64,000 bases of DNA from Monodelphis domestica (Eukaryota > Chordata > Mammalia > Didelphimorphia > Didelphidae). Shown one piece after another: positions 10,692-22,754 of the stretch. The notes below the pieces were generated by a model. It did not search any database, was not told where the DNA came from, and was given only the letters and a program-made list of their open reading frames with translations. Where the stretch lies: contig NC_077234.1 in assembly GCF_027887165.1 (NCBI RefSeq), positions 190,225,465 through 190,289,464 of the forward strand, read 5' to 3'. A program made the position numbers and the translations under genes. Every line of letters begins with the position of its first letter. The first letter of the stretch is position 1.

Positions 10692-12327
10692 TTAAAAAAA
10701 ACAAACAGAAACCAAAAAGGAGCTGTTTGGACAAAAATATTTATAACTGCACTTTTTGGGATGGCAAAGAATTGGAAACGAAGGGAATGTTCCTCTATTG
10801 GGAATTGGCTGAAGAAAATGTGGTATATGATAGTGATGGAATATTCTTTTGCTATAACAAATAATGAACAGGGTGATTTCATTCTTTTTTTTTGACCTGC
10901 CTGGTTTTGGAATCAGTATCATATTTGTGTTGTAAAAAGAATTTGGTAGAACTCCTTCTTTGCTTATTCTGTCAAAGAGTTTGTTTAATATTGGGATTAG
11001 TTGTTCTTTGAATGCTAGATAAAATTCATTTGTGAATCCATCTGGACCTGGGGATTTTTTCTTAGGGAGTTCTTTGATGGCTTGTTCAATTTCTTTGTCT
11101 GATATGGAGTTGTTTAGATAGTGTATTTCTTCCTCTGTTAGTCTAGGCAATTTATATTTTTGTAAATATTCATCTATATCACCTAGATTGCCATATTTAT
11201 TGCCATATAATTGGGTATAATAGTTTTTAATGATTGCCTTAATTTCCTCTTTAGTAGAGATGAGGTCTTCCTTTTCATTTTGGATACGGTCAACTTGGTT
11301 TTCTTCTTTCCTTTTTAAAAATAGATAGACCAGTACTTTGTCTATTTTATTTGTTTTTTCAAAGTACCAGCTTCTAGTCTTATTTATTAAATCAAAAGTT
11401 CTATGACTTTCAATTTTATTAATTTCTCCTTTGATTTTTAGGATCTCTAATTTAGTCTTCATCTAAGGATTTTTAATTTGTTCACTTTCTAGTTTTTTAA
11501 TTTGCATGCCCAGTTCATTGACTTCTGCCCTCTTTAATTTGTTAATATTTGAACTCAAAGATATAAATTTGCCCCTGAGTACTGCTTTGGCTACATCCCA
11601 TAGATTTTGAAAGGATGTCTCATCATTGTCATTTTCTTCAATGAAGTCATTAATTGATTCTATGATTTGTTTGTTCTTTCACCGATTCTAGAGAATCATA
11701 TTGTTTAATTTCCAATTAATTTTTCACTTGCCTCTCCATGTACCCTTACTAATTATTATTTTCATTGCATAGTGATCTGAGAAGGTTGCTTTTATTATTT
11801 CTGCTCTTTTGCACTTGTTTGCAATGTTTTTATGCCCTAGTACATGGTCAATCTTTGTGAATGTACCATGTGCTACTGAAAAGAAGGTATATTTCTTTTT
11901 GTCCCTATTTATTTTTCTCCACATATCTACTAACTCTAATTTTTCTAAGATTTTGTTCACTTCTCTTACATCTTCCTTATTTAATTTTTTGGTTTGATTT
12001 ATCTAGTTCTGATAGAGGAAGATACAGGTCTCCCACTAGTATAGTTTTTCTATCTATTGCATCCTTGAGCTCCACTAGTTTCTCCTTTAGGAATTTGGAT
12101 GCTATACCATTTGATGCATACATGTTGAGTACTGATATTTCTGCATTGTCTATACTGCCTTTTATCAGGATGTAATTACCTTCCCTATCTCTTTTAACTA
12201 GATTTATTTTTACTTTGGCTTTTTCAGATATCAAGATTGTGACTCTTGCCTTCTTTTCAACAGTTGAAACCCAATAGATTTGGCTCCATCCTCTTACTTT
12301 TACCCTATGCATGTCTACTTTCCCCAT
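10692..12327 (-). pseudogene. L1 ORF2 endonuclease and RT start (broken, chimeric 3' end)
   Basis: Pieces in different frames cover the APE-type endonuclease: 12327-11977 with VLNMYASNG and VGDLYLPLSE, then 11960-11724 with HVLGHK and FSDHYAMK (the SDH motif of the active site). The frame 11462-10692 gives the linker and RT start ([20 protein letters not shown]...[10 protein letters not shown]). It then runs across the junction near 10888 into antisense L1 sequence for about 65 more residues, so this 256-codon frame is a fusion and not a native L1 product. Confidence 0.85.
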
Positions 12328-12904
12328 GTGTGTTTCTTGTAGACAGTATATGGTAGGATTTTGGTTTCTAATCCACTCTGCTATTCACTTGCGTTTTATG
12401 GGTGAGTTCATTCTGTTCACAATCAGAGTTATGATTGTCAGCTGTGTATTTCCCAGCATTTTGATTTCCACTCCTAGTCCTACCTTTTCTTCTTTCACTA
12501 TTTCCTTCTACACCAATGTTTTGCTTTTAATCAGTCCCTTTAATTCCCACACTTATTTTACTTTCCTTTCTATCCCCCTCTGTTCTTATTCCCCTCTTAT
12601 TTTCTTTACAATCTTTTTATACTACCCCCCACTCCCACCCTTGTACTGCTTCCCTCCCCACCAGTCTGTTACCCTTTTACTTCCCTATAGGGTGCAAATC
12701 AATTCTCTGCCCCAATGTATTTGATTGTTCTTCATTTTTTGAGTCAATTTCAATGCACATAAGAGTTGAGTATTTCCTATCTCCAACCTTTTTACCCTTC
12801 CAGTGTATTGATGTTCTTCACCCTCCCACCAAGAACTTCTTTGTGACATATAAATTTGCCCCTTTTGTTTATTTTCCTATTTCTTTTAGTATTAACCTCT
12901 TTTT

Positions 12905-12985
12905 TTAGCTCTAGTTGCATATACATATATTTACATATATAAATATTTATATATATAAATATATATATATACATATATAAATATT
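12905..12985. repeat. TA-rich microsatellite in L1 inter-ORF spacer
   Basis: Runs of TATATA/ACATATATAAATATTT lie at the same L1 position as the (TA)n at 34379-34401 in the plus-strand L1. Confidence 0.85.
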
Positions 12986-13085
12986 TATGTCTTGGCATTT
13001 CATCCTATACAGTTTGTCACTGTTCCCTCTAAGTGTAATTCTTCTAGCTGCCCAGGTGATAACAATATTTTGAAGAGTTAGGAAT

Positions 13086-13293
13086 GGGGGCAGGTGGGTG
13101 GCTCAGTGGATTGAGAGTCAGGCCTAGAGATGGGAGGTTGTAGGTTCAAATCTGGCCTCAGACACTTCCCAACTGTGTAACCCTGGGCAAGTCACTTAAC
13201 CTCCATTGACTAGCCCTTACCACTCTTTTGCCTTGGAACCAATATACAATATTGACTCCAAGATGGAAGGTAAGGGTTTAAAAAATAATAATA
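13086..13293 (+). mobile_element. Marsupial tRNA-derived SINE nested in L1
   Basis: Full-length copy: GGTGGCTCAGTGG (A-box side), GTTCAAATCTGG (B-box), TGGGCAAGTCACTTAACC, then TTGGAACCAATA and a tail TTTAAAAAATAATAATA. It interrupts the inter-ORF spacer of the minus-strand L1, whose text 'agagtta..' before and 'aagttacc..' after resumes in register with the intact L1 at about 34240. Confidence 0.93.
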
Positions 13294-13397
13294 AAGTTAC
13301 CAAATGAACTCATTTCTATTATGGATATATATCATTTTAACTTATTGGGTCTCTTAAAAAAGTGTTTTTTTGTTTGTTTTACTTTTCCCCCTCTTTC

Positions 13398-14477
13398 TTA
13401 ATTACCTTTAGATGATTCTCTTGAGTTCTGTGATTGGGCATCATATTTTCTGTTCAGGTCTGGTCTTTTCTTTACACATGCTTGGAATTCTTCTATTTTG
13501 TTAAATGTCCATACTTTCCCCTGTATAGTCAGTTTTGCTGGGTAATTGATTCTTGGTTGTAGATATAGTTCCCTTGATTTCTGGAATATCATATTCCATA
13601 ACTTTTGGTCCTTCAGTGTAGATGCAGCCAGATCCTGTGTTATCCCCACTGTGGTTCCATGGAATTTGAATGATTTCTTCTTAGCAGCTTGTAATATTTT
13701 TTCCTTGGTCTGATAGTTCTTTAATTTGGCTATAACATTCTTGGGTGTTGTCAGATGGGAATTAAATATAGTAGGTGATCTGTGGATTCTTTCAATCTCC
13801 ACTTTATCCTCTTGTTTTAGAATATTGGGGCAGTTTTCTTGGATAATTTCCTTGAATATGATGCCCAGCCTTTTTCTTTTGTTATTGTCTTCTGGTAGAC
13901 CAATGATTCTTAAGTTGTCTCTCCTCGAATGATTTTCTAAATCCTCTGTTTTGTGAAAGAGGTGCTTCATATTTTTTTCAATTTTTTCCATTCTTTTAAT
14001 TTTGTTTTATAGTGTCCTCCTGCCTTGTGAAGTCATTTGCTTCTAGGTGTTGTATTCTGAATTTTAAAGACTGGATTCCTTCCCTGGCTTTTTGGTCATC
14101 CTTTTCCTTCTGGTTTTCTTTGGAGGTCATCTTTCATCTTTGTCTCCTTTTCAAGCTGATCAATATTGGCTTTCAAGACATTGTTTTTTCTTTCCCAGTA
14201 ACTTATCTTGCTTTTTAAGTTCTTTTGCCAGTTGCCTTCAGCCTCTATTAATTGTGTTTTGAATTGTATTTTGAGTTCTTCCAAAGCCTGTATCCACTTT
14301 TCTGGAGTTTCTGTTTTTTTGGCTTAGTGTTCCCTCATCCTTCTCTGTTTTGTTTGCTCTTTATTCATTGCCTGTATAGAAGCTGTTGATTGTAATTTCT
14401 TTTTCCTTTTTCTGTTGCTTGCTCACATTTACCCCTTCTTTACTCCCTGCAGTTGTCTGTTCTTTTGCTCCTCTCAT
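13398..14477 (-). pseudogene. L1 ORF1 (frameshifted)
   Basis: The start codon is at 14477-14475 in the context AAAAATGAGAGGAGC, the same as the start of ORF1 in the plus-strand L1 at 33015. The N-terminal coiled-coil part (about 14284-14096: EELKIQF...KSKISYWERKN) lies in a different frame from the C-terminal part (13991-13398), so at least one indel has occurred. The C-terminal 197 residues are open and show the RNA-binding RRM/CTD signatures RRDNLRIIGLPED, IERIHRSP and AKKKSFKFHG. The native protein is an RNA-binding trimer packaging L1 RNA; this copy cannot make it. Confidence 0.88.
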
Positions 14478-15124
14478 TTTTTTTTTGTGCTTTTGGGCTT
14501 TTCTGTCAGCCTTCACCCTTGGAGCTTTGTCAGTAAATCTCTCAATGCAGTCTGTGGGGGAAGGGAGTTGGAGCTTGAAATTCTCTGCCGTCTGAAGGCT
14601 TTGATGGGATTAAGTCCAGCTGGGTTGAGCTGGATGTGCCCTGAGGCCAAAACCTCCAGAAAAGGAGGGGGGCAATATGGAGTGTCTGCGCTGCTGCTAC
14701 TAGGCTGCCTGCTCTGTGCTCTGCGCTCTGTACTTCTTCTCTAACTGCATTTCCACTGCCTGTGTTCAATGCTCTGAGGCTGGTACAGATTTGCCCACAA
14801 GGTACACCTTCCAGACCAGTACCTTGCCTGCCCAGAGGTTCCAGATGCTGCTGGATGCTTAGTGCTCTCAGTGGGGTAGGGAGGTCCCGGACCTTCCCTC
14901 TTTCTTCCCCTTAAACTGGAGTGTTCTTGAATTCTAGCTTTTGGGGGTGTACCTTTTAAGTTGAGACTAGCAGGAGGGTTCCTTGACTCTGTCTTGTTCT
15001 TAGGTTTGATTTTCAGTCCCCTAGGAGCATTTAGTTTGTAATTGGTAAGGAATGGTCTTCAGAGGTCTGAACTTTTGCTGCCTCCATGCCACCATCTTGA
15101 CTTCTCCCCTACATTTAATTTTCT

Positions 15125-16479
15125 ATCACTTTAATTGGCAAAATTATCTCTCATCTTATTCCTTTCAGAGACCTTTACTTTATAATGAAGAAAAATGAAG
15201 CTGAATAAAAGGCAGTTCAGCAAAACAAATACATTAGCTATATGTGATTGGCGTATGTAGTATCTTACATGTTTAAAGGAAGGGATATAGGTACATTTTC
15301 TCAGTTCTCCAGCTTCAAGTTGGGAAATTAAAATTGTAGAGTATTCAGTTTTTTTCTGGTGTACTCTCTGTTTATACTGTCATAATAATTTTTAACCTAA
15401 ATTTACTCAATATCACTTCCATCAGGTCTATGTTTTTTCTAGATTCTTTATGTTTTTTATGACACAATAATATTGAAATAGATTAATGCAATAAAATATG
15501 CTGATGGAGATAATAGAAACTAAAGAACTCAGATTAATGACCAAATATGATTTCTAAGGATTAATTATGAAACATGTTACCTTCTAAAAGACAATATACT
15601 CAAGATGTTAAATAAGATCCATACTTGTACATCACCAATGTAAGAACTTTATTTGCTTATATGCATATTTATTACTAGTAATTGTCCCTCATATTGTTCC
15701 CACTTCAATTTGTGGTAGAAGAGAAGCACACCATGGTTAGGATAATAAAGAAGAAACAAAAGAAAGAGATTTTGTAAAGTATTTTTTAAATACACAGAAA
15801 AAGGCAGAAAGAAGTACCAAAAGAAACACAGAGAGACCAATTTAACAAGGTGTATTTTTAAATTTATTACATATTTAAAAGGAAACAAAAGCTATATATG
15901 AAACAGATTTATGGTTCCATAGATAATCCTTTTTATTTTAATAACTTATATGGAAATTAATGCCCCTTTAAGTTTGGTGTTAAAGTTCAAAATTTAAAAT
16001 AAAAAAAAAATGTTGTGTTTATCTTCCACCAAAGCCCCCAATGGTAATAATTTTCATCTTTTAAATCTTAACTGTGTTTTGTCAGAGAAGATATTTTAAA
16101 GAACTAATTTCATATAAAATTTATATCTTAGCATCTGCTATTTCTTTTCTGCTTAAGAATAATCACTTTGGGTATTGCTGAAAGTTAGATAAACTGGTTT
16201 TCTTGTAAAATTTTTATGCCCTGACCATGAATATTCAGATTGCACATGTTTTCTGAGTAGTATGCAGTGTAAAATTTTGGACCAAATCTAATTTGGAACT
16301 TTCCAATATTGCCAGAAGTTTTCATCAAATGATAGTTCTTCTCCAACTACTTTATGTTTTTGTGTTAATCTAACATAGAGCTACTGAGTTTGAGCATTTC
16401 TTATTCTTGTTCATTTAATCTGTTTCCTGGATCAAATTTTCTTTAACTTAACCCAACTACATTGTTTTGAACACTTCTC
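15125..16479. other. No clear feature
   Basis: About 1.35 kb of AT-rich DNA. No gene or certain repeat was seen. Confidence 0.45.
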
Positions 16480-17200
16480 TTTTATGATATAACTTGACAA
16501 TGATAAGTGCTATTACTCCTTCCTCATTAGTTTTTCCTATTTTCTTTTTGAGATTTTAGACCCTTTATTTCTCTAAATGAATTTTGTTATTATTTTGTCA
16601 AACTCTACAAAGCATCTCCTTTGTATGTACAACACTTGTTTTGATTGGTACAGCACTATATATAAATTTATTTATTTATTTTAATTATATTGATACTTGT
16701 CCCTGAGCAAATATTTAAATTATTTTTTATTTCTTTAGAATGCTTCTATGTCTTTAACGTGGCTTTGTGGTTTGATATATAACTATACTATATGTTTTGT
16801 AGCTATTATTTTATTTTTTTAAACCCTTACCTTCCATCTTGGAATCAATACTGTGTATTGGTTCCAAGGCAGAGAGTGGTAAAGGCTAGGCAATGCGGGT
16901 TAAGTGACTTGCCCAGGGTCATACAACTAGAGAGTATCTGAGGTCAGATTTGAGCCCAGAACCTCCTGTATCTGAGCCTATCTCTCAATCCACTGAGATA
17001 TCTAGCTGCTCCCTTGTAGTTTTTATTAATGAGATTTCCTTTCTATTTTTCTTCTTCAATTTTGTATATAGAAATACCATTGAATTTTATTTTTTGCTAC
17101 TTTATTTAAACAATTAATTGTATCATTTAGTTTCTTTGATGTTTTTCAGCAATTTTCTAAGTAAACCAACAAGTCTCCTGCCCACTGAAGTAATTGTAGC
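16480..17200 (-). mobile_element. Old L1 ORF2 fragment, interrupted by a SINE
   Basis: The text 'atgaattttgttattattttgtcaaactcta', 'ttgattggtacagcac', and after the SINE 'gtatatagaaatacca..ttgcta' follows minus-strand L1 ORF2 as seen at 2340-2760. It is heavily decayed. Confidence 0.65.
16811..17013 (-). mobile_element. Marsupial tRNA-derived SINE
   Basis: Reverse copy with AAACCCTTACCTTCCATCTTGGAATC, GTTAAGTGACTTGCCCAGGG and ATCCACTGAG. It sits inside the old L1 fragment; flanks TTGTAGCTATTATT (about 16797) and TTGTAGTTTTTATT (about 17013) look like a diverged target duplication. Confidence 0.9.
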
Positions 17201-17776
17201 TTTCTTGAGAGTTTTCTGGAAAATTCATATTTATGCTTTGCATTTGTGTTTGGTTAAGTTCTCTTTCTCACATTGTTTACACATGTTCTTTTGAGATTGG
17301 CAGTCATCTGGGATCTCCGTTTCTAGATGCCCTGATTTCTTTAAATTATTTTCCATTTCTTTTTTTCTTTGGGATTTAAATCCATTCACTTTCTCATTCA
17401 ATATATATTTGTGGAGAGCATGAAGGCAGAAAGTTATGAAGATATAAAGGAAGAATGGCAGGCAGGAAGAATGAAAGGAAGGAAAGGAAGAAGTAAGAAA
17501 AACAAAGAAGGAAGTGAATGAATTAGGGAGTACAATATATTTCCCAATTGAATGCCTATATACCCTCACTATCTGTGCATAAAATGGTCATATGTATATG
17601 GCTATATTCCTATTGTGCATGGCAACATTTTATTTCTTCCAGTTTTATAACAAGGATGGCACATTTTCAGCAAGAACTTTTCTTTATTATTCTAAAGCTT
17701 TTTATTTTGTTTGCACTTATTTTTAATACTTCAGAACACTTTCAATTCCTAAAGTGTTAGCTGAGAGATCAAATAT
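17201..17776. other. No gene; purine-rich tract
   Basis: About 17450-17520 is a GGAA/GAA-rich purine tract. The remainder shows nothing recognised. Confidence 0.5.
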
Positions 17777-18297
17777 CTACAAAATAAGCTCTATGAAGAA
17801 AAAACCTCCAGTGATAGGTTTATTTCCCAAGGTGATCAGGGGAAAAAGAAAAGAATCTGTATTTTCTAAAATATTTATAGCAGCTTTCTTCCTTGTAGCA
17901 AAGAACTGTAAATTGAAGAGATGCCCATAAATTGTGAAATGACTAAACAAGTGGTGACATAAGATTGTGATAGAATATTTCTGTGCAGTGAAAAATGATG
18001 AACAGGTTAATTTGAAGAAAAACATGGAAATACCCACATGACATTACTCTTCAGAGTGAAATGAGCAGAACCAAGAGAATATTACATACAGCAAAAGAAA
18101 TATTATTTGAAGAATCACTTCTGTATGTCCCCCTGCAGAGAAAGAAATGATAAATAGGAATAAGTAAAACATAGTTTTATATTCACATATACCTTTTTGT
18201 CAAAAGATTCCTTCTATAATGGGGGAAGATAGGAAAGGAGGAAGTTACCTGGATACTTAATGTAACAAACAAATAAATAAATTTAAATTAAGAAAAG
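17777..18297 (+). mobile_element. Old L1 3' end
   Basis: Carries 'aaaatatttatagcagctttctt', 'gcaaagaactg', 'tgcagtgaaaaatgatgaacagg', 'agtgaaatgagcagaaccaagag', then 3' UTR and an A-rich tail at about 18265-18297. It aligns with the ORF2 end in other L1s of the window. Confidence 0.8.
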
Positions 18298-19043
18298 AAT
18301 TCTGAAAGGCCTGGGGAGTTGTATATTCACAAAAAGTAGAGGGGAAATAAACATTTATCAAGTACCTAAAAATAAAATGAAGAGAAATTCGTAAAAAGTA
18401 ATTTGAAGCTTGCTAAAGACACATATTCGAAAATCTTATTTTATATGATAACACACCCAGAGCTCTTATGGGATTACAAATACTTGATTCAAAAGATATT
18501 TATGAATTCAATGCTAAAGTGATAAACAGAATGCTTATTTATAATCCTATTGAATGTCAAATTGATGGCAATGAAATTGTTGCCATGTATATATAAAACT
18601 TTTTTTTTTCAAAAAAATTCTTAAGGTATGAGTACATATAGAAAAAATAATTGAAAAATCCAGTTTTTAAATCAACCATTCGAATGAAGTTCATAATAAT
18701 TGCTTGACTAAATTCATGTATTTTCAAAATCTAATTTCAGTACAAGTATTTATTCATTCTCTCCTATGATAGTCTGATTTGGTAGTAATGCACCTGATTA
18801 GTAAAGAAAAGCCTTAGTTTAAAAAAGTTACCTTTCTATAATAATAAAAATTGTTGTAAAAACATGATTGAAAATTTTTTTGCACTTCATGGGGTGGGAT
18901 AATTCAGTAAGCACTGAGAAAAGTGATCATAGTTTGGTATGGTTGCAAAGTTCTACAGTATGAATCATAGAGGAGACCCTAAATACCAGCCACAAATTTA
19001 TCAAAACCCTCCAACTTCTTTATAGCAAAAATAAACAAACAAA
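18298..19043. other. No recognised feature
   Basis: AT-rich DNA, nothing recognised. Confidence 0.5.
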
Positions 19044-19058
19044 AAGAATTAAACATTT

Positions 19059-19168
19059 TTTAAACCCTTACCTTCTGTCTTGAAGTCAATACTGTGTATT
19101 GGCTCCAAGGCAGAAGCATGGTAAGGGCTAGGCAATGGGGGTTAAGTGACTTGCCCAGGGTCATACAG
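19059..19168 (-). mobile_element. 5'-truncated SINE with perfect target duplication
   Basis: A 110-bp reverse copy of the marsupial SINE ending at GGGTCATACAG. It is bounded by identical 15-mers AAGAATTAAACATTT at 19044-19058 and 19169-19183, which fixes both ends exactly. Confidence 0.95.
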
Positions 19169-19183
19169 AAGAATTAAACATTT

Positions 19184-19719
19184 AATTATACCCAAATCAA
19201 TGATTTCCAAAATGGAGCAAGTTTAGATTCTGGTTCTACAAAGAAAACTTAGTCATAAAGAAGTTCACTTGTAGCATGCTCCCCCAAGAAAACTTCTTTA
19301 CATTGATCTTTTCCTTTCTAGTGCCTTTTAGCTCTTAGTCTTTCAAGTATGCAATTTATGTATGAATTTGCCTTGCTTTTCTGCACAGGGAAATCATATT
19401 TGAAGCTCCTCACTCATGAGTCAAACTTGATTATAATTGTCTTACAAATTGTGCTTTTGGGGCAACTTCTTTCATTTTTTGATCTCGGTGTATGTATTTT
19501 CCCCTCATCTTAAAAAAAAAACAATTAAATGCTATAATGTTTTATCTGACATATCTCTGTAGCCACTGAGATGTATCAGTTCAGGCATTTCCAAAAGTCA
19601 GTGTTAGAAGAAACTTCTGTTTCCATTCCTTGGTATTATTTTCCTTTTCTGGCAAATGTATAATGATAATAAATTATGATAGTTGCTTATACACTTGAAC
19701 TAGGAGTTCCACAATTCAA
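19184..19719. other. No recognised feature
   Basis: AT-rich DNA, nothing recognised. Confidence 0.5.
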
Positions 19720-20690
19720 TTCAACAGACATTAATTATATATCTACTATGTCCAGATCCTTAGGCTAGGCTCTGAGGGAGATAAAAGGTTCTGATCTCTG
19801 TCTTTTGTTGGTTATAGTTTAGAAGGACAATACTGGTTAATATGACACATCATAAATTGCTATACCATAAGGTATTATATAATAAACTCATTATAGAGGT
19901 GCAACAAAATATGTGAAGTCTGAGAAGTGAAAGAATATTTTTGATTGAAAATTCTTAAAGAAAACCTCATAGGAAAAAATAGCATTTGAACTTGAAGAAA
20001 CTGTATTTGAGTTGAACTTTAAAATATGTGAAGACTCATTCAATAGTTTGGGCGAGAGAGCTCCTCTGGCATGGGATTCAGCATAAGCCAAAGTGGGGAA
20101 GGGGGAAATTGTGGGACAAATGGGAAGAATTGCAAATCTTTCAATTTGGCGGGCAATTTGGAACCACAGAAATTTTGAAGAAAAAGGAATGACACGTGCA
20201 AATATGCTTATAGGGAATATTTTTGTCAGCCACATGGAAAATGGTTTGTGTGTGTGAGGAGTCTTATTTGAGATTTATTTGAATGTTATTAGAAGCTATT
20301 GCAATAAGTGAAGACGGTGGTTTGTACTAAAGTGGTAGCACTGGAAAAATAGAAGAGAAAATATAATAGATATTCCAGAGGCTGAATAAATAGGACTTTT
20401 ATATTATTTTATATCTTTTATAGTTGATTGGATAAGGAAAACTAAGGGAGAGGACAGGGTTGGTGATAGCAACAAATTTCAAACGTGAGAAACTGGTTGA
20501 TGGTACCATTGGCAGAAACAGTGAAGTCAGGAAGAGAAGTAAATCAGGGAGGGAAGGTAGGCGACTAAAACAAAGAAAACCTTTTCTACAGGCAAGAGGA
20601 CTCCAAGAACTTGGACTATTTGAACTGAGGTGATTGTTCAGTGTTTTAACACATTGGGTAAGAATTTCAGCTTGTGGTGTGTGGTTTCCA
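19720..20690 (+). repeat. Old interspersed repeat, family unassigned
   Basis: Stretches such as 'tatatctactatgtccag..', 'agctattgcaataagtgaagacggtgg', 'actaaagtggtagcactgg' and 'gataaggaaaactaagggagaggacagg' resemble a widespread old mammalian repeat that I cannot name confidently. Confidence 0.4.
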
Positions 20691-21179
20691 TTTAGAAAAG
20701 ATTAATAGCCCGTGTTCACAAGCATTATGGATGAACTCTGCTACTTCGAGAGTATTCCATCACTGGGGGAAGATGCACAGACAATTTTGTCTCATCACCA
20801 TCTTTCAATATATAGTATCGACAGCAGTCACCACTATATAAAATATATATTTTGTATTAGTGACATTCAACATTCAAAGCAATGTTTTCTTTTTTCTCCA
20901 ACCAAAGTGATAATGCTGCTACATTGAGACAGACATTCCTTTAGAAAGTAGAAGGAAGCAGAAAGAGTGCAAGCAGTGACCAGGTAGGCAGCTGGCCAGG
21001 GCATACAACACAGAGGAGTACCAGTTCCAACACCTGAAAAAGTTGGCTTTTAGATAAATTCACTTTTGATGACAACAGAGATGAAGGTTTGTGATTTCCT
21101 TGGTACTGCCAACTCTCAATGTGAAAACTTGGTCTTGTACCATGGATCAGCAACTCATCTATAGAGGTCTCAGAGAGTT
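20691..21179. other. No recognised feature
   Basis: Nothing recognised. Confidence 0.5.
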
Positions 21180-21292
21180 GTATGAGGCATTGACTTGCCC
21201 ATTAACACAACGCCAGGACTTATCTGAGGCAGGACTTCAACTCGGGTTCTCTTGATTCCAAAATTATACTCTCACCACATGCCACACTCCCT
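21180..21292 (-). repeat. MIR-like SINE fragment
   Basis: Reads 'gaggcattgacttgcccattaacacaacgccagg', 'tgaggcaggacttcaactcgggttctcttgattcc', 'catgccacactccctc', the reverse tRNA-like half of a MIR-type SINE. Confidence 0.65.
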
Positions 21293-21669
21293 CTTTAAGT
21301 GGGACCATATTTGTAATTCCCTTCGTCTACATTGTCTGTGAAATGTCACTCTTTCTTTTCTAAGAAGTTGTTCACTTCTTACAAAGTCTTTGAAAAGGTA
21401 AAATTGTATCCCTCCTTTCTCTGGAAGACATATGTATGTGAGTCTGAAGCCTCACTTCAGTTACACAAATGCCTTATCCTTGTTCAAGAAGGAAAGTGAG
21501 ATCTTCCGAACAGGACTAGCATAACTATAGATTCCAAACACGGAACTGATGCCTGAGAACTAAAGCCACATCAGTCTTTTTTATACATCTCTCATCGTAT
21601 GGATGAAACTCCTTCTGTTTATTCAGTTGGATGGTATAGAATTTCTTTTGCGTATTTTTTCCTTTTGTC

Positions 21670-21845
21670 ATTTTTGGTATTTAAAGTTGGAAAGGAACTT
21701 AGAGATCATTTAATCTGCCCTAACCTCCACTGTACACATTCCCATGGAGTTTAAGTTATTTGCCCAAGATTATTACACAGTGCAGCTAGGAGTTAAAACT
21801 TGATCCTCTGGCTTCAAATTTAATATATCTCTCTTTCTACCATTT
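21670..21845 (-). repeat. MIR-like SINE
   Basis: Starts 'gttggaaaggaacttagagatcattta' and continues 'gttatttgcccaagattattacacag' to 'tcctctggcttcaaat'. It is an old copy. Confidence 0.6.
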
Positions 21846-21911
21846 CATACTTGCTCTCAAAGAGAAACATTATAGAAATACTGATTCTTTACTTGTGCTA
21901 TGCTCATATTA

Positions 21912-21920
21912 GGTGTGTGT

Positions 21921-21990
<70 letters not shown>
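21912..21990. repeat. (TG)n microsatellite
   Basis: Nearly pure TG run, about 78 bases with one TATG interruption. Confidence 0.98.
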
Positions 21991-21992
<2 letters not shown>

Positions 21993-22599
21993 CCAGAGAG
22001 GAGTAGCTGATAGAAAGAGCATTGGCTCTCTTTTACTTTCCACTTACCTGGGTAAGATCTTCATGTTCATGAAAAATAAATGACATGATCAACTGATACA
22101 TGCATCATTCATTGGCCAGAGGATTCGACTATATAACCTATCAGAATTTCTCAAGTTCTGAGTTTCTATGATTCATATCAGAGTACATTTTGCTTCTGAT
22201 AAAATGTAGCTTATCAATATTTGTGAGACATTCATGACTAATAAGTAATTTCAGAATCATTTTCTTAATATAGGGAATTGCCACTGTGTTAAATCCTTAC
22301 ACTCAATGCCAATTGTAATCCATTTATAATTTATAGTCTTAAAGTGTTATCTTATGTTCATCCAGGCTGAGACTTACTGGGGACCACTAAGTTAGAATCA
22401 GAAGATAGATCAAGGTTTTTCTGATTCCAAACATAACATTTCTATACATTAAACCATTCTGCTTCTTTTATTTTGAATTATTTTAATTTCTCTGAGCAGT
22501 CGTAAAGCATCAGATTTTTAAAATAAGACGCCAATTAATGCAACCTCATTCCAAAACTTCTAGAGAATTTTTAAAAAGTAGTTTTTTTCTAGCAACATT
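21991..22599. other. No certain feature
   Basis: A decayed MIR-like tail is possible at 22370-22465. The rest is unrecognised. Confidence 0.4.
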
Positions 22600-22754
22600 A
22601 TCAAAGACTTTTAAATTAGTTTACAACTCCAACAGTTTATTAGTATCTCAATTTCCCCCATGTTCTCCAATATTTTTAATATAATCCCAACATATTCATT
22701 TTTCTTTTCTGACATAATAACCAATTTAATAGGTATGGGATGGTACCTCAGAAT
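22600..22754 (-). mobile_element. Old L1 ORF2 fragment (target of the next element)
   Basis: Text 'gtttacaactccaacag', 'tctcaatttcccc', 'ttttcttttctgacataataacc', 'aggtatgggatggtacctcagaattg' matches minus-strand L1 ORF2 also seen at 39140-39280. It stops abruptly at the T-rich tail of the following element. Confidence 0.7.

Larger units (their letters stand above)
10662..15108 (-). mobile_element. Rearranged L1: full 5' end, ORF1, half of ORF2, inverted 3' fragment
   Basis: Read on the minus strand this is a complete L1 5' UTR starting at 15108 with a YY1-like site (CAAGATGGTGGC, 15099-15088), then ORF1, the TA-rich inter-ORF spacer, and ORF2 endonuclease and the start of RT. At about 10888 the RT text stops and joins an inverted fragment of the L1 3' region (10728-10882 reads forward on the plus strand). 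About 65 unassigned bases follow, with an AATAAA signal (10689-10684). Perfect 16-bp duplications (CTACATTTAATTTTCT) at 10646-10661 and 15109-15124 show that the whole composite was inserted in one event or later modified inside. A SINE is nested at 13086-13293. The coding frames are broken. Confidence 0.85.

Noticed and set aside
14386..14769. Overlapping frames on both strands in the L1 5' UTR region
   Set aside because: They overlap the L1 5' leader and ORF1 start and have no protein-family resemblance.
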